Of a stretch of 64,000 bases of DNA, positions 10,360-22,267 are shown piece after piece. Source of the DNA: Gnomoniopsis sp. IMI 355080 (taxonomy: Eukaryota > Ascomycota > Sordariomycetes > Diaporthales > Gnomoniaceae); assembly GCA_027946555.1 (NCBI GenBank), contig JAPEVC010000019.1:174354-238353 (forward strand), written 5' to 3'. A program made the translations under genes and the position numbers. The notes below the pieces were generated by a model. That model saw only the letters and a program-made list of their open reading frames with translations. It searched no databases and was not told the origin of the DNA. Position 1 is the first letter of the stretch, and every line of letters starts with the position of its first letter.

Positions 10360-13300
10360 TACGGTTCACTGATCAGAAGAATGTCTCAAGTGAGCGAATA
10401 AATGAGAGAATAAGATGATGCGATGAATTTCTTTTCGAGTGCTTTCCCCCCTTCGGTGTTCTTTCAGTACGGTGCAAAGACGAATATTATATTTATACTA
10501 CATTGTACAGATGTCGGTCTCTACTGATCCGAGACCCGGAATGCCTTACCCATTTTACCAGTGACAACTTGAGATGGGATAGGTCTTGCGGACATGCGGA
10601 TATAATCTCGTCACAAGTATCAAAGGTAGAGGGTAGGAGGGTCCTTAACCGCCAGCATAGTAATGGATTCTATGTGACAACGGCCCGCCCCCCCCTGGTG
10701 ACCCACAACCGACACATGATTACGTGATGGAACCGACAGTAAGACGACGACATCCCATTGCCCAGTGAAACAGCCCAGCGATGCCGACATCCACAAACAA
10801 CCTTCAAGCATGGTCTCTGTCGCGCTTGAATTTGACACCATAGTTGTCCCGGAAAACATGATGCTTTCAAGGTTGGTTTACATCATCTAGGATCTTCGTG
10901 ACCACTACTGTACATGCTTAGGCTAGGTCCTGACCAGAACAGGAGCAAGCTGCAAGCCTCTCTCTTAGGGCGAGTGAAGCTATCGAATTCAATGGACACT
11001 GGCTTTCACCATAGGAAGTGGCATCACAAAAGACTCATTACACCAGGCCAAACTTGGCAGTAATTGCAATAATTTGACAAGCCGAACTTCAAAGGTTCCC
11101 AAACAGCGCTTGACAGCGAGACAACCTTGGAAGGAGGGCAGGTGTTTGGCCTGGCCTGCTAGGTTGGTAGATTTAAGTCTAGCAAACAATGAAATGTCGA
11201 GGTAATTTTCATAGATGACATTGATGTTCGCTATGGCTCGGAGATATTTAACCATAACAAATCTTTGGGGGCGAGGATAGTGATTTTTCTACTTATGTAC
11301 ATTATAGCTCTGTTTTCCCAGCCATCTGAAAAGGGGGTTGATCCTCAAGGCCAGATGTTCATAACCACAACTGCCACGTGTCTCAATTTTTTTGTTTCTT
11401 CTTTTTCTTTTCCCACGTTCCCATCGTGCGGATGCTTTAGAACAACTCATTTATATATCATTGAATAGAAAGAATTCAGCTGTAATGCGGACCGACTACT
11501 TAGGTACCGTGAAGGGTTACAGAAGAACACTTCCTGAGACCATATTAAGGTGGTAAAGCTCGTACTAGGACATTAAGCCGCAGAATACCGGAAGAAATCT
11601 GGATCGAGATTATTTCTGCAATGGGACTTGACTAAGGCCGCCCCATGTACTTTCGAGAACATCCATGGTTTCTCTCAGGTGTACCTTCTGGGTTCAAGGT
11701 TTCTGGACCAATTGATTGATGACCTTCCATTTTCAAATTCAATAGTTACATATATAACACACATATATCATTGTCAGCCTCCTTCTCTAGCCGACCAGAA
11801 CTTGTTCATCCCGACCGTCACGCGGTTCAGCAAACAGCTGATTCATATAAATCCTCATCCTTCATTCAAGTCTGAAAAGCTTGCTGAAAAGATGGTTGAG
11901 ATGTCGCACTGACATCATCATCTTCATCACCCATGAATATCGCTCAGTGGACCTCCGAGCGGCGCCAAGTGTAAATCGGTAGGCGTGGGAGTGCAAACAG
12001 GGCCATTCGGGAAAGATCTCTCCAGTCACAATCCTCAACGTTTGAGACGCTCAGAGGTGATTCTTCAGGTAATCCAGGTAAGTAAACCAAAAGTGACTCG
12101 AAATATCCGCGAACAGCTTTAGAAAATAAGGATCATCGTCCCCACTCCGAACAGATACACAAGCCCTTCCAGCAAGCGGAGCACGACATCGTCATAAAGC
12201 CCGCCAATAACACCCGGGTGAATCAGTGCCGGCATGGGTGCCATATAGCAGATCTTGGCAAGACTGAAGGTTCAGTCTCCCAGGGGCATATCATCAAACA
12301 CCAGCTCCCCGGGTCACAAGTGAGTCTGAGCTGCTGCCTCGCGTCTCGTTCCCTGCGGAACTGCCCGCGCTATATAAAGCAGTAAATTGCTTCAACTCGT
12401 CTGGGACGGAAGTATGCTCTATGAGCTGCAGGCTCACAAGGGTAATACAAGTGAGCAGGGTTCGTTGCGAGGGAGCAGCTTACAAGCGTGGTGAGTTATT
12501 TCAGATGCAAAAGTGGCCTGGGACGTCTGGAGGAAAGCGTTGCAAAGCAGCAGGTAAATTCCGAGCGATTTGAGCGCCTTTCCAAGGCTTCCAGCAATTT
12601 CGTTGCATTTATAAGTCGATCGACAGCGGTTTGAGAAGAGTGTCTTCGCCGAGAGCCCCCAAGATCGCCGCCTTCTTTGATACGGTTCACGTGCCACCAA
12701 TTTTGGTGGCACCTTCAGCCTCGAGCTCATTCCGGCGTCCAATATATATATTCTGAGCGTCCACGTCTACGCCATGCCCGATCAATACCGCGATTGTTTC
12801 GAGAGCGTCCTTCCCGGAGTCAACGACCGTCCCACCGGTCCCTCGTCAACCCTCTTGGCCGTCGCCCTTCTATACATTCGCTGCATAAGATGGCACTCAA
12901 AGACAGAAGAACAACAAAAGTAGAAAATAAGAACAATACCGCCAAGCTAGCAGGACTGCTTTACAGTGGGCCGTGGCCTACTAATATGGACAGCAACCTT
13001 CGCGCCTTGAATTATTAGAATTCGACAAGATGACCAGAATCTTCTCACCATACCTTGCCAGGCAGAGATGTATACAAGTGCTGAACTTTTTTTGAAGAAA
13101 CGCTGCTGATTCTTAGGTTAAGACTGAGGCTGAGTCTGCTTATAAGTTGGACTGGCCGCTAGCGAGAAAATTTGCGTTCTGACAGGAGTCAAGTCTCGAC
13201 TTCAACCAAAGCACGCAGACTTTGAAACGAAAGGATCGACACGATGACAACGGAGATGATGTATGACGAACTGTTCGGCCAGAACGTGCTTGCAATACTA

Positions 13301-13671
13301 AATCCTCAGAGGACTTAAAGAGTCAGCATCGCAGGGTCCAGCACAGGTCAATCAACAGCCGCAAATCCAGAGGTTGAAGGCGACTTCACTTTCAAACATA
13401 CAAAGACATTGGTACGAGACGCTGCCTGTCTTCAGAAATTCATAATCTAAGATACCAGGACACATCGCGTCTAGAAACACTGTAAAAAACACAGGTAGGT
13501 ACATAGGCCAAATTGTTTGTAGATTGTGCCCCGAACTCATTTGCCTGTGAACGTTCGTCGTCCAAACAAAGCCAGCTTGGCTGTCCCTGTGTTCATCTTG
13601 CAGATGGAACAAAATACGCATATGATGCAAAAGTGAAGGCAAATCCACCAAACGCTGGTATGCCGAGCTAA
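10360..13671. other. Long gene-poor stretch
   Basis: 3.3 kb in which only short ORFs occur, none with a recognisable domain, plausible start and splice structure together. Includes a C8 run near 10688. An 88-codon minus ORF (11255-10989, ATG start) exists but resembles nothing I know. It contains the promoter of the decarboxylase at its left end. Confidence 0.5.
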
Positions 13672-13742
13672 GGAATGAGAGAGGATCGAACTCTCGACCT
13701 CGGGATTTGCAATCCCACGCGCTACCGCTGCGCCATCATTCC
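13672..13742 (-). tRNA. tRNA-Cys (GCA)
   Basis: On the minus strand the 71 nt fold as a complete cloverleaf. The acceptor stem is GGAATGA/TCATTCC, the D stem is GCGC/GCGC, and the anticodon loop is TTGCAAA with anticodon GCA. The variable loop has 5 nt, and the T arm is GAGAG-TTCGATC-CTCTC. No intron and no encoded CCA. A short T-run (TTTT on the minus strand) lies about 40 nt downstream and could end Pol III transcription. Confidence 0.95.
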
Positions 13743-14718
13743 GACGCTTGGATGAGGCTTGAGACATGATCCCTGTAACTCAAAATATAATCTTGGATAA
13801 CTGCAATCCTCTGTCAAGGGTCACAAAGGCAACATTACAAATGTAAATATCATACATCTCTTCAAGAACGACAATCAAGTCCAGGGGCATCGAATATTCA
13901 ACACTAAGCTTTTCCAGCAAGTTAGGTTTAATTTGGTACCAATTCTAACATGCCCATCGTTCCATCTTTCTTATCCGATTGGTACGTCCCTCTTCCGGGT
14001 TCTTATCCGGGGACTCATGATCCTCTCTGAACAGTCAAGCTAGTTATCCAAGGCCGTGCCCCTTCTGTTAGTGACAATCCAAAGTGACTATGCAGCTAGG
14101 CGTTGAGTCCGCCTTTTTGGTGACCAGGACAACGTGTTAATTCCGTAATTCCTATCTCCCGATATTCCTCCTTGGTTTCGATTTCAGAGTACGAAATTCG
14201 AGGGATTTCTGCCCACTAGCGGAGCTTTCAAACCCGAAGCAAGCAGACGGGAGCTAAGAAAAATCTGGGGTAAGGACCTCGAACATTGCGGGGACCCTCG
14301 TGCTCCAGCCGCCCTCACCCCATTGTCGCACCACAGAACATACCCGACGCCAACGGATTGGCCCATACTATGGAAACTACAACGAATAGTACGCCAGTGA
14401 TTTACAAAGCGGGCCCTGGTCTATGAGATAGGATGAGGACCTGAACAAGACCGGGGACAGTCTGCACAATGAATAACTCTTCTCAAACTCTATGTCATAA
14501 AAGTGTCCTGACGCTCCCGAAGTACGCATCCTTGGCTACATTAGATTTTGCCCCTTATCCGAGATATATCAAGCTTCACGTGTACTCACTAACACCACAT
14601 CGACAGCCGACTGAGCATTTTCTCATTTCCCACCCCGCGCCCCACTCTCCTCTCATCATCGCTCACATTTGTGGCTGCCCAGGTGTCCTTAGCAGCAGCA
14701 GCCAACCTACCGCACGCA
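13743..14718. other. Intergenic; upstream region of the catechol dioxygenase
   Basis: 976 bp without a supportable gene. The last 100 bp before 14719 are C-rich, as is usual for fungal 5' leaders. Confidence 0.4.
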
Positions 14719-15746
14719 ATGTCAGGTTCAGCAACTATCAACGGCAACGGCCACGCCGCGGGCGGCGAAGCACAGAAGCCCAAGTATGATCCAAACTTCA
14801 CGGATAGCGTCATCGCAGCCACTGGTCCAAAGGCTAGTCCACGGATGCGCCAGGTCATGGCCTCCATGATCCGGCACGTCCACGACTTTGCCCGCGAGAA
14901 CGATATTACCGTGGCCGAGTGGATGGAAGGTGTTCAGATGCTGAATTGGGCGGGACAAATGTCCAACGACAAGCGCAACGAGACACAGCTTCTGTGCGAT
15001 GTCATTGGGCTGGAGTCGCTTGTTGACGAGATCACCAACAAGCTGCTGGTGGGTGCGGACTATGAGAGCACCAAGACGGCGATCTTGGGGCCTTTCTTCC
15101 GGAAGGACACACCACCCACAGAGAACGATGCCAGCATCATCAAGAACATGCCTCCAGATGGAGAGGTTACCTTCATGCACGGCGTGGTTCGCGATGCCGT
15201 CACGAATGAGCCGATTGAGGGTGTCACAATCGACATCTGGCAATGCTCCACGAATGGTCTGTACGAGCAGCAGGATCCTGATCAGACAGAGTTCAACTTG
15301 CGGGGCAAGTTCACAACGGACAAGAACGGGTACTACGGCTTGTACTGCCTTAGACCAGTACCATACCCGGTCCCATTTGACGGTTCGCATTACTCCCACG
15401 CGTCTTGGTTTTGCAGACCTCGTTACTGACATCTAAACCAGGCCCGGCTGGCAAGCTTTTGCAGTTGTTGGACCGTCACCCCTATAGGCCGGCTCACATC
15501 CACATCATGGTGAGGAATCCTCGCATGAGCTTCTATTTTGACTTAAGCTGACAAAGATAGGCTGGCAATGATAAATACACGCCCTTGGTTACACAAATTT
15601 TCGATAAGAACACGAAGTACCTCGAGGATGACTCAGTGTTTGCTGTCAAAGATGATCTTGTTGTTGACTTCAAGCCTGTGGAGGGTAACAGCAAGGCCAC
15701 ATTGGATCTGGAGTACGACATTCGTCTGGCAACGGTAAAGGCATGA
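14719..15746 (+). CDS. Catechol 1,2-dioxygenase-type intradiol ring-cleavage dioxygenase, 305 aa
   Basis: Fe(III) enzyme that opens catechol (or hydroxyquinol) between the hydroxyls to give cis,cis-muconate or its analogue. Exons are 14719-15382, 15442-15509 and 15561-15746; phases fit. The N-terminal helical domain (DFARENDITVAEWMEGV) is followed by AILGPFFRKDTPP, FMHGVVRDAVTNEPIEGVTI, IDIWQCSTNGLYEQQDP (Tyr ligand region), GYYGLYCLRPVPYPVPFDGP (Tyr ligand region) and HPYRPAHIHIM (two His ligands), then DDSVFAVKDDLVVDF. The first ATG in frame was used. The first intron donor, GTTCGC, is off-consensus but carries a good branch point (TTACTGAC) before its AG. Catechol versus hydroxyquinol specificity cannot be read for certain. 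It fits the nearby catechol-forming enzymes. Confidence 0.93.
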
Positions 15747-16524
15747 GGTTGCTGAAGCCCTTGGGGCCGCCCGGATTTGGCATAATTTGTGGCACTTCTT
15801 CACCAGTTTTGCTTTTTGTGGATCTCGATCTCTTAACGGCACACACAGCGATTTGATTTGTGTTATGGTTACCTCCAGTCTGAGCTAAGTCCCTCTTATT
15901 GTTCAAGGACAGATGGCATAATCCTTTGTCAACGGTTCACAATTCCAAGGTTCTCTACATGCAATCGTGACGATGCCTGGCTGAAAATTATTTCTGCTTT
16001 CTGTTTATATTGGTACCCGCAAAATGAAGACGATATCGCTTACCGGTGCATGTTCACTGCAAACTGTCGACATACAGCTGGCGTTTTGCTCTACCGTTTA
16101 CTGGTGAATCAAGAATGCTTCTATTCATCGAATATCCGCACTTTCAATCTATGTTATCAGCACAAATCGTTCATGATTGTCGCGATGTACGAGTGGGCTT
16201 CTAAGCTAGACGTGATTCTTGTCGTAAACTGGCCTCTGTAGTGCCCAGGTGGCTCATAGCCCCCGAGGTTGATTCAGTCTTTTCCTAGGTATCTCACCCA
16301 GGTACGAACCCATTGCGCACACATTAATTGGCTGATCCGGATTATTTTCTAGGTACCCGCGTGACGAAAGTCGACTGCACAAGGAGATACCCCTTGAATT
16401 CCCTCATGATAATGAGTCGCTATGTAGAAGCATGATTTTCCTGTACGCTTTCCAAACATTGACGGCACAAAATAAAACTATCAAGACTTCGAGCCCAAGG
16501 CTGAGGTCCATTATACATATCAAC
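15747..16524. other. Convergent intergenic region, no gene seen
   Basis: 778 bp between the stops of the dioxygenase and the FAD monooxygenase. A 127-codon plus ORF (15858-16241) starts at GTG and has no recognisable domain, so I do not call it a gene. Confidence 0.5.
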
Positions 16525-18300
16525 TCACTCCTTGACTGGATGCTTTCCCACCCATTCATCCCACATGCCAGCAAAGTCATGAGGAGTATACGCCTCCGTC
16601 AACTCCTTGACCCAGGACTTCTTGCGGTATGGATTCAAATCCATATCTTTCATTAGCATATTCGTGTAAGGTAGTCCCTCGAACACAAAGTCCGGCAGAC
16701 TCGCACCGTATCCACATGGGAAGCGCCACTTGCCCCATTGCGTATGGAGCATGATCTCGTCCTTGATTTCATCCGGGCTCTCGGCCACTCTGTCCAATTT
16801 TCCATCCAAGAAAGCCGCGATCCAGGCCGCTTGTACTGAGGCACAGACTGCAGTGTTGACCGTGCTGACCATGCCTGAGTATGCTAGGTTTCTCGCGCTG
16901 ACCATGGTTGATGGGACGATGAAGCGGTAGTATCGTAGAGGCTCAGCTTCTTTTGGTTCGAATGCCAGCTTAGGTTGATCTTTCAGTCGTGGAAACATGG
17001 TTAATACGTCGCTATCGGCCTTGGTATTGAGTTTGATCCTGTCTGCTTCCGCAACAGCCTCAGGAAGGCCAAGGCCAACCTCGTCAAGACCAACGAATCT
17101 GATAGTGGACTCTTTCTTCCATCCAGTTGAGCAGACCATGCCATCCGCATCCAAGATCACTCCCGAGGATAGCACAACTTTGCCCGGCTCAATGTGATCA
17201 ATGTTGTCAATATGCACCCGAATCTTGCCTTCCTTGACAAGTCCAAATAGGGGCGTGTCGTAGTTTAGAATACTAAGGCCACTGCCGATCCAGAATGCCG
17301 AGTTCCACGGCTTCATCTTGGCCAGCTCGGAATGTGAATCATAGCGAATGGCGTCCAGCACGTCGCCTTGGAGGACCTTCCAGAAGCTGTCTACCAGGAA
17401 CCTCCCGAACCTGGTCCCGTGCAGGAAATTTCGGATCCTACCGTAGCCGTCTTCTGCTCCCCATGGGCATGGACTGAACCAAGTCAGGGCTCTTATGTTG
17501 AAAATTGTGTCAAGTCGGCGCTTCAAAGGAGTAACGAAAGGTGGCGCGATCCACACTGGCCCGTGACCATTTGGCCGGATCACCAGGTCAACTATAGTCC
17601 CATCTTGCACAAGAGCGTAGGCGACGTCGTAAGCGGACTTTGCACCGCCCACAACCACGGCTTTCCGAACTCCCTTGAGCTCCGAAGCTCGCCGGCAAAA
17701 GTCCTTGGCGTGGAAGAGTGGTTTACCGAATGTCTCAGCGCCGGAATACTGAGGCATGTTGGGTGTTGATGTGAGGCCGGTCGCAAGGATAAGCTTCGTA
17801 GTGATCATGGTTCGCCGTGCATCGTCCTGGCCAGCGACACTGAGCTTCCAGCCTATGATCTCGCTGGAGCCAGATCGCAATGCTTCCACGGTGTCGACCT
17901 TGCTGTGAAATTGCATGCGTTCTAGGACGCCGTAATGCTTGGCGAAGTCTGTCAAGTACCGATGAAGCGTTGCGCCAGGGATGTGACTGCCCGGCTTGAC
18001 GCCGTAAACGTCCTCGGTCATTGGAAAATCCGGATACTCGTAGCTCCCGACCATATTGTTTGACTTCAAACCCGGGTATAAACGAGCTTTTGACCAGGTG
18101 CCTCCGCAGCTCTCGGCTGCCTCCAACACGGCAATGCGCTCGTGTGGATGGGTCTCAATGTAAGCCCTTGCTGCTGCGAGGCCGTACCAGCCTGGTGGTA
18201 AAGACTTGTAAGCATTGGGAGCATTGCCAGTACAGTATAGCATGGTTCACATACCGGCTCCGACCACCACCATATCATAGTTATCTTGTGCGGCTGCCAT
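16525..18300 (-). CDS. FAD-dependent monooxygenase of the FMO/N-hydroxylating type, 570 aa
   Basis: Two exons: 18300-18255 and 18191-16525, split by a 63-nt intron (GTATGT...CCAG). The short first exon is needed to complete the FAD Rossmann motif: residues 11-23 read VVVGAGWYGLAAA (GxGxxG). Downstream come GGTWSKARLYPGL, HAKDF and a second nucleotide-binding motif, VVVGGAKSAYDVAYAL. This places it with flavin-binding monooxygenases (dimethylaniline monooxygenase-like) common in fungal catabolic and secondary-metabolite clusters. The substrate is unknown; an aromatic or ketone substrate would fit the neighbours. An ATG at 18243 lies inside the intron and would delete the FAD motif, so it was not used. 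No membrane anchor seen. Confidence 0.9.
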
Positions 18301-19367
18301 ATTGCAGGTGAAGCAAGGGCTTTGCAAAGTTTTGCTTTTGCTTTCGAGTCAGGCTTGTTGCTTCGCCGGTGAACAACGCGGTCTTTGGAACGAAGTTATG
18401 TTTAGGTCTAGAGTGAATCTAGCGCCCCGGATTCGCTGGTGTTGCTGCCCTTTATTATCCACATGGTCTGAAGCGAGAGGACTTCGACACGGTTGTGAGC
18501 CCAGATGTTAGGCTGGCGGCTATCAAGCCCCCCCTGACTTGAGTCCGTAACCGCCATGGCGCCTCCCTTATCTCTCTCCCATTACAACCTATGTACTATA
18601 AGAGCTGCTCTTTTAGGGGCTGTGTAGTCGCATGCTCCTTTCAGATACCGTATGGTCAGCATGGTTCGGCCTTATCTCCCGGGAATTCGTGCCCCACGTA
18701 AACTGCGGGGAGAAGCTCTGGGCTTTCCCCAGACCGAATTGGGGCCGCAGCTGAAGGACCCTGGAGCTAGGCTCAGACGAGGGTATCGTCCAAATTTTTT
18801 GCCCCAGCTAACTAGGTAAGTTTGGTACCTCTAGGTCAGTGATGCACGGGGATCCTGGCCGGCGATTACTGTCGGCTATTGCACCTTGAAGGCATGTCAT
18901 ATGCTTATGTGCTTTTTTGAGAAACAAGAACAGCAGCAGCGTCGGCATTCACAACGCGTTCGTTATTACTGGCTAGATCTAAAGGCTTGACACTGGCAAA
19001 CAGACCCTGACATAATATCCGAAGCACAGAGCCTCAGCAAAGCCACGTACCTAGGCCCACAAAATAGCTCGCATTGCAATAGAGGGTTCGCACAGAATGA
19101 TCTCCGAGCGCCTAGGTGATTTATAACACAGGGTCTAACAGACACACAGTTACGGAGTATTTGATTAGGGTTTGGCCCATTGCAGATTATGAATGACTTT
19201 ATAGTTTGATAGTGTGCATGCGAATAATTTGTCACGGGCACCGTTGTCCCCACCCCCAAACTCCCATAGTTTTGGAAGAAAGGCTGTTCATTGTCCCAAG
19301 GGAAACATCTGGATGTTACGAACTTGATGAGACTTTTATCATTCGTAGACTAACATGAGAGACAAGC
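18301..19367. other. Intergenic, no gene seen
   Basis: 1.07 kb between the FAD monooxygenase start and the SDR stop, so it holds the monooxygenase promoter. Several CTAGGTA/GTACCTAGG-type palindromic words occur (18811-18836, about 19048). CTGTCGGCTATTGCACC at 18869-18885 recurs with one mismatch in the 20273-20792 promoter. Confidence 0.4.
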
Positions 19368-20272
19368 CTATTCGTAGCTAACGACTCCGTCAATCAAACC
19401 AGCAGAAAGCCCGCCATCAATTACGATGTCTGCTGCCGTAGTGTGGCGACTGCCATCGCTCAGGAGGTACACCACAGCAGCCGTAAGATCATTTTGTGTA
19501 CTCAGGCGCTGCAGCGGCGGAGCCAACCACATTTGATCTCCTTCCCGTTTGCTCTTCATGTTCCGAACGTTTCGTGTCATCTCACTGTCCACAAATCCAG
19601 GGGAGATAGTGTTGACACGGATCTTATTCGGTGCCAGTTCGACGGCCAGCGCCTTGGCCAGCATCAGCACACCACCTTTGCTGGCGTTGTACGCAGCCAT
19701 CCGGTACCCGGGGAGTGCGATGTGACTCGACTGTGAGGCTATGAGCACGATGCTGCCGCCTTTGCCTTGGGACAACATCTGTTTTGTAGCGAGCTGGGCT
19801 GAAAAGAATGTTCCCCTGACCTAATTGGCGCATGTTTGTCAGTGAAAGCCTGCTTGCATTCTCTTCTCCCTGCTCCACATGAAAGAAGACTCACATTGAT
19901 TTCTTGGATTTTTGTGAATTCTTCCCATGTTTGCTCGATGAAAGGTTTGTCAATGGCAATGCCGGCCGCAGGGACCAGCCCATCTAGGGAGCCCAATTCC
20001 TTGATAGCCGTGGCGAATGCTTCGTTCAAACTCTCCTGCCTTGTGACATCGGTCTGGATATAGAATGTCTTTGCTCCGAAATCTCGACTGAGACTGTTCC
20101 ATGCTTCTGAATTGGCTGGCTTGTCTTGAATATCCATCACAGCCACATTCCCGCCCATTTCACATATGGCTCTCGTGACCGCAAAGCCGATGCCTTGAGC
20201 ACCACCGGTCACGATGTAATTCCGTCCTCGCAATTCGAACATAGGGCGCACATCTTCCAACGGATAAGACAT
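19368..20272 (-). CDS. Short-chain dehydrogenase/reductase (classical SDR), 276 aa
   Basis: NAD(P)H-dependent oxidoreductase. Exons are 20272-19895 and 19820-19368, with a 74-nt intron whose removal keeps the frame. Residues 17-26 carry the cofactor motif (YIVTGGAQGIGFAV), followed by the acidic NAD-type end (VAVMDIQD). The NNAG-type motif is degenerate (PAAGIA). The catalytic Ser lies in LIASQSSHIA, and Tyr/Lys are in YNASKGG. The C-terminus has the usual ISPGFVDSEMT and DGGLSAG. Length is standard. It shares a 520-bp divergent promoter with the lactone-hydrolase fusion gene, which suggests co-regulation. Substrate unknown; a diol or keto intermediate of aromatic breakdown is possible. Confidence 0.93.
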
Positions 20273-20792
20273 ATTGATTTGTTTGCTTTTTGGATCTGGA
20301 AATAAACTCAGTCGATTGCCAACTGCGGTCCAATATGGTTACTCGTGGGGTTCCGGCTGTGATCTAGCAACGCATCTCGGGTTGAGGGATCAAATACCTG
20401 CGCATTTGGGCGCTAGAATTGTGACCAAGCTATATTAGAATAAGTTTCCCCAGGATCGTGCTGTCGGCTATTACACCCGAGCTCCACCAAATTCAGCGGC
20501 GTACCAGACTTACCCCGTACAGTACATCCTAGCGTTGCTTGCGTCCCCTTGCCGCCACCAACGTGCCCGCGGCTCCGCACAACGATAAGCTGCCCTCCAC
20601 GCCCAGAGCCGCTAGATAACGTATCACCTACTTACACTGTCAAGGAGACTACGTCAAGACTGCGATCTGCTTCCACGGTAAGAATAAGGATATCAAAGCA
20701 GCTCGCGCTCGAATATTGATTGCTAGCCGACACCTTGAATATCGTCTTATTTTTACTTACACCCAGTCAAAACAGTCATTTATCACCACATT
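20273..20792. promoter_or_regulatory. Divergent promoter shared by SDR and dienelactone hydrolase fusion
   Basis: 520 bp between two start codons facing away from each other. It contains CGG-N9-CCG at 20465-20479, an inverted CGG arrangement of the kind zinc-cluster dimers bind, inside CTGTCGGCTATTACACC (20461-20477). Binding is inferred, not shown. Confidence 0.45.
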
Positions 20793-22236
20793 ATGTACAA
20801 CGACATCACCAAGCCCGCACCCCTACTGCCGAGCCCGGAGCTCACAGAAGTAAAGCCTGGTGTCGCACTTCTCAGGCCCCTGAGTCGCCGTGGCACGGGT
20901 CCAGGCATAATCATTCTCACATGCGACTATGAAGACTCACTGGCCATTAAAAGTGGGGTTCCATCTCCTCTGATAAAATGGGCCGAGGAAGGGTACACGG
21001 TCGTCGAGATTCAGTCCAGAGCACTGGGCGGAGGACAAGACGATGTCCTTACATTAGCAATTCAGTTGCTTACAGACTGCGACAAATGTGAACCCAAAGA
21101 CAGGGTCGGACTGGTTGGTAGGAAAAACGTCTACCTTTTGAACTCCAGAAGAACGCAATTCGCTAACCTGTGTGGTAGCGTACGAGCCTGGGTCATGGAA
21201 TATAGTGGCATCGTCACTCACAAGCCAGTATCCCATCGTTGCGGCTGCCGTATATGCAGACGCTCCTACCGAGGCCACCAAGTCCGTTGTCGACGCATCA
21301 ATACCGGTGATATATCACTTCGCTGGGAAAGGTGTCGCTCCAAAGTCGGGCTCAGGGAGGCATTACTTCTACCCTAGTGTTACCACCTACAAATTTGCTA
21401 CGCCTTTCCAAGCCTCCTTCCATTACAACACGGAAAATGTCTCGCACACTCGCAATTTGACGCTTTTGAAGGAAAAGATGGCTGGTCCGTACTTTGATCT
21501 GGAAGCCATCTGGGACGAGCACACTTACTATGAATTCGCGGATCGATCCATGGAGCACACCATGAGTACAATGGTACAGGAGCCATATGTAAATCATGTG
21601 CCCACGGTAAGTCTACTGTGCATTTTGCCATCTTGTGGGAAACAAAGGCTCTTTAGTGGCAGAGAGACGAGGCTGACCACCAGTGTTAGATGACTGGCGG
21701 CATAGGTCGAGTCAAATTATCTCATTTCTACCAGCACAACTTCATCTTCAACAATTCTGCAGACACCGAACTTGAGCTCATCAGCCGGACCATTGGAATC
21801 GATCGTATCGTCGATGAGTTCATATTCAAATTCACTCATGATCAATACATTGATTGGATGTGAGTAATCCCACTCTTTCAACATGCACAAACTTCCACTA
21901 TGTGGATGCTTAGACCGACAATGTTCTAGATTACCTGGCGTGCCTCCTACGCATAAGAAGGTCGAGATCCCGTTTACAGCCGTTGTCAACATACGTGGTG
22001 ACAGGTTATACCATGAGCATATTGGATGGGACCAGGGCAGTGTATTACGTCAAATTGGGTTGCTGCCTGAATGGTTACCTTTCCCATACCCGCTACCGAA
22101 TGGTAAAACTGCGCCTGAAGGGAAAACCCTCGAGTACCGTGTTCCAGTGGCCGGGATCGAGACTGCCCACAAGATGAGGGACAGGAATTCCGGGCCGTCG
22201 AATGCAATGTTCGACTTTGATACTCGGCAGGTCTAA
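20793..22236 (+). CDS. Fusion: dienelactone-hydrolase-like domain plus C-terminal SnoaL/NTF2-like domain, 409 aa
   Basis: Four exons join in phase: 20793-21117, 21179-21606, 21690-21859 and 21930-22236. The first 250 residues resemble carboxymethylenebutenolidase (dienelactone hydrolase), which hydrolyses the enol-lactone made after muconate cyclisation. GIIILTCDYEDSLA and the later ASIPVIYHFAGKG strand fit that fold. The usual Cys nucleophile motif (GxCxGG) is replaced around RVGLVAYEPGSW, so catalysis by the standard triad is doubtful. The last 160 residues (from MTGGIGRVKLSHFYQHNF to the end) look like a SnoaL/NTF2-like alpha+beta barrel, with NIRGDRLYHEHIGWDQGSVL. Both halves are intact. 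The 3' end is only 31 bp from the convergent methyltransferase stop. Confidence 0.82.
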
Positions 22237-22267
22237 TGTGTCTGTTGTCTATCATCTATGCAAGATC

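Noticed and set aside
13537..13767. Minus ORF spanning the tRNA-Cys
   Set aside because: It reads through a perfect cloverleaf; the tRNA explains the sequence.
15442..15509. An apparent frameshift in the dioxygenase at the C-run before YRPAHIH
   Set aside because: Recounting against coordinates gave four C at 15479-15482, so exon 2 (68 nt) keeps the frame; the gene is intact.
15858..16241. 127-codon hypothetical protein between dioxygenase and monooxygenase
   Set aside because: GTG start, no domain, Cys/Tyr-rich random-looking composition, lies between convergent 3' ends.
16525..18243. Starting the FAD monooxygenase at the ATG at 18243
   Set aside because: That ATG lies in the 63-nt intron; using it removes the GxGxxG FAD motif supplied by the 46-nt first exon.
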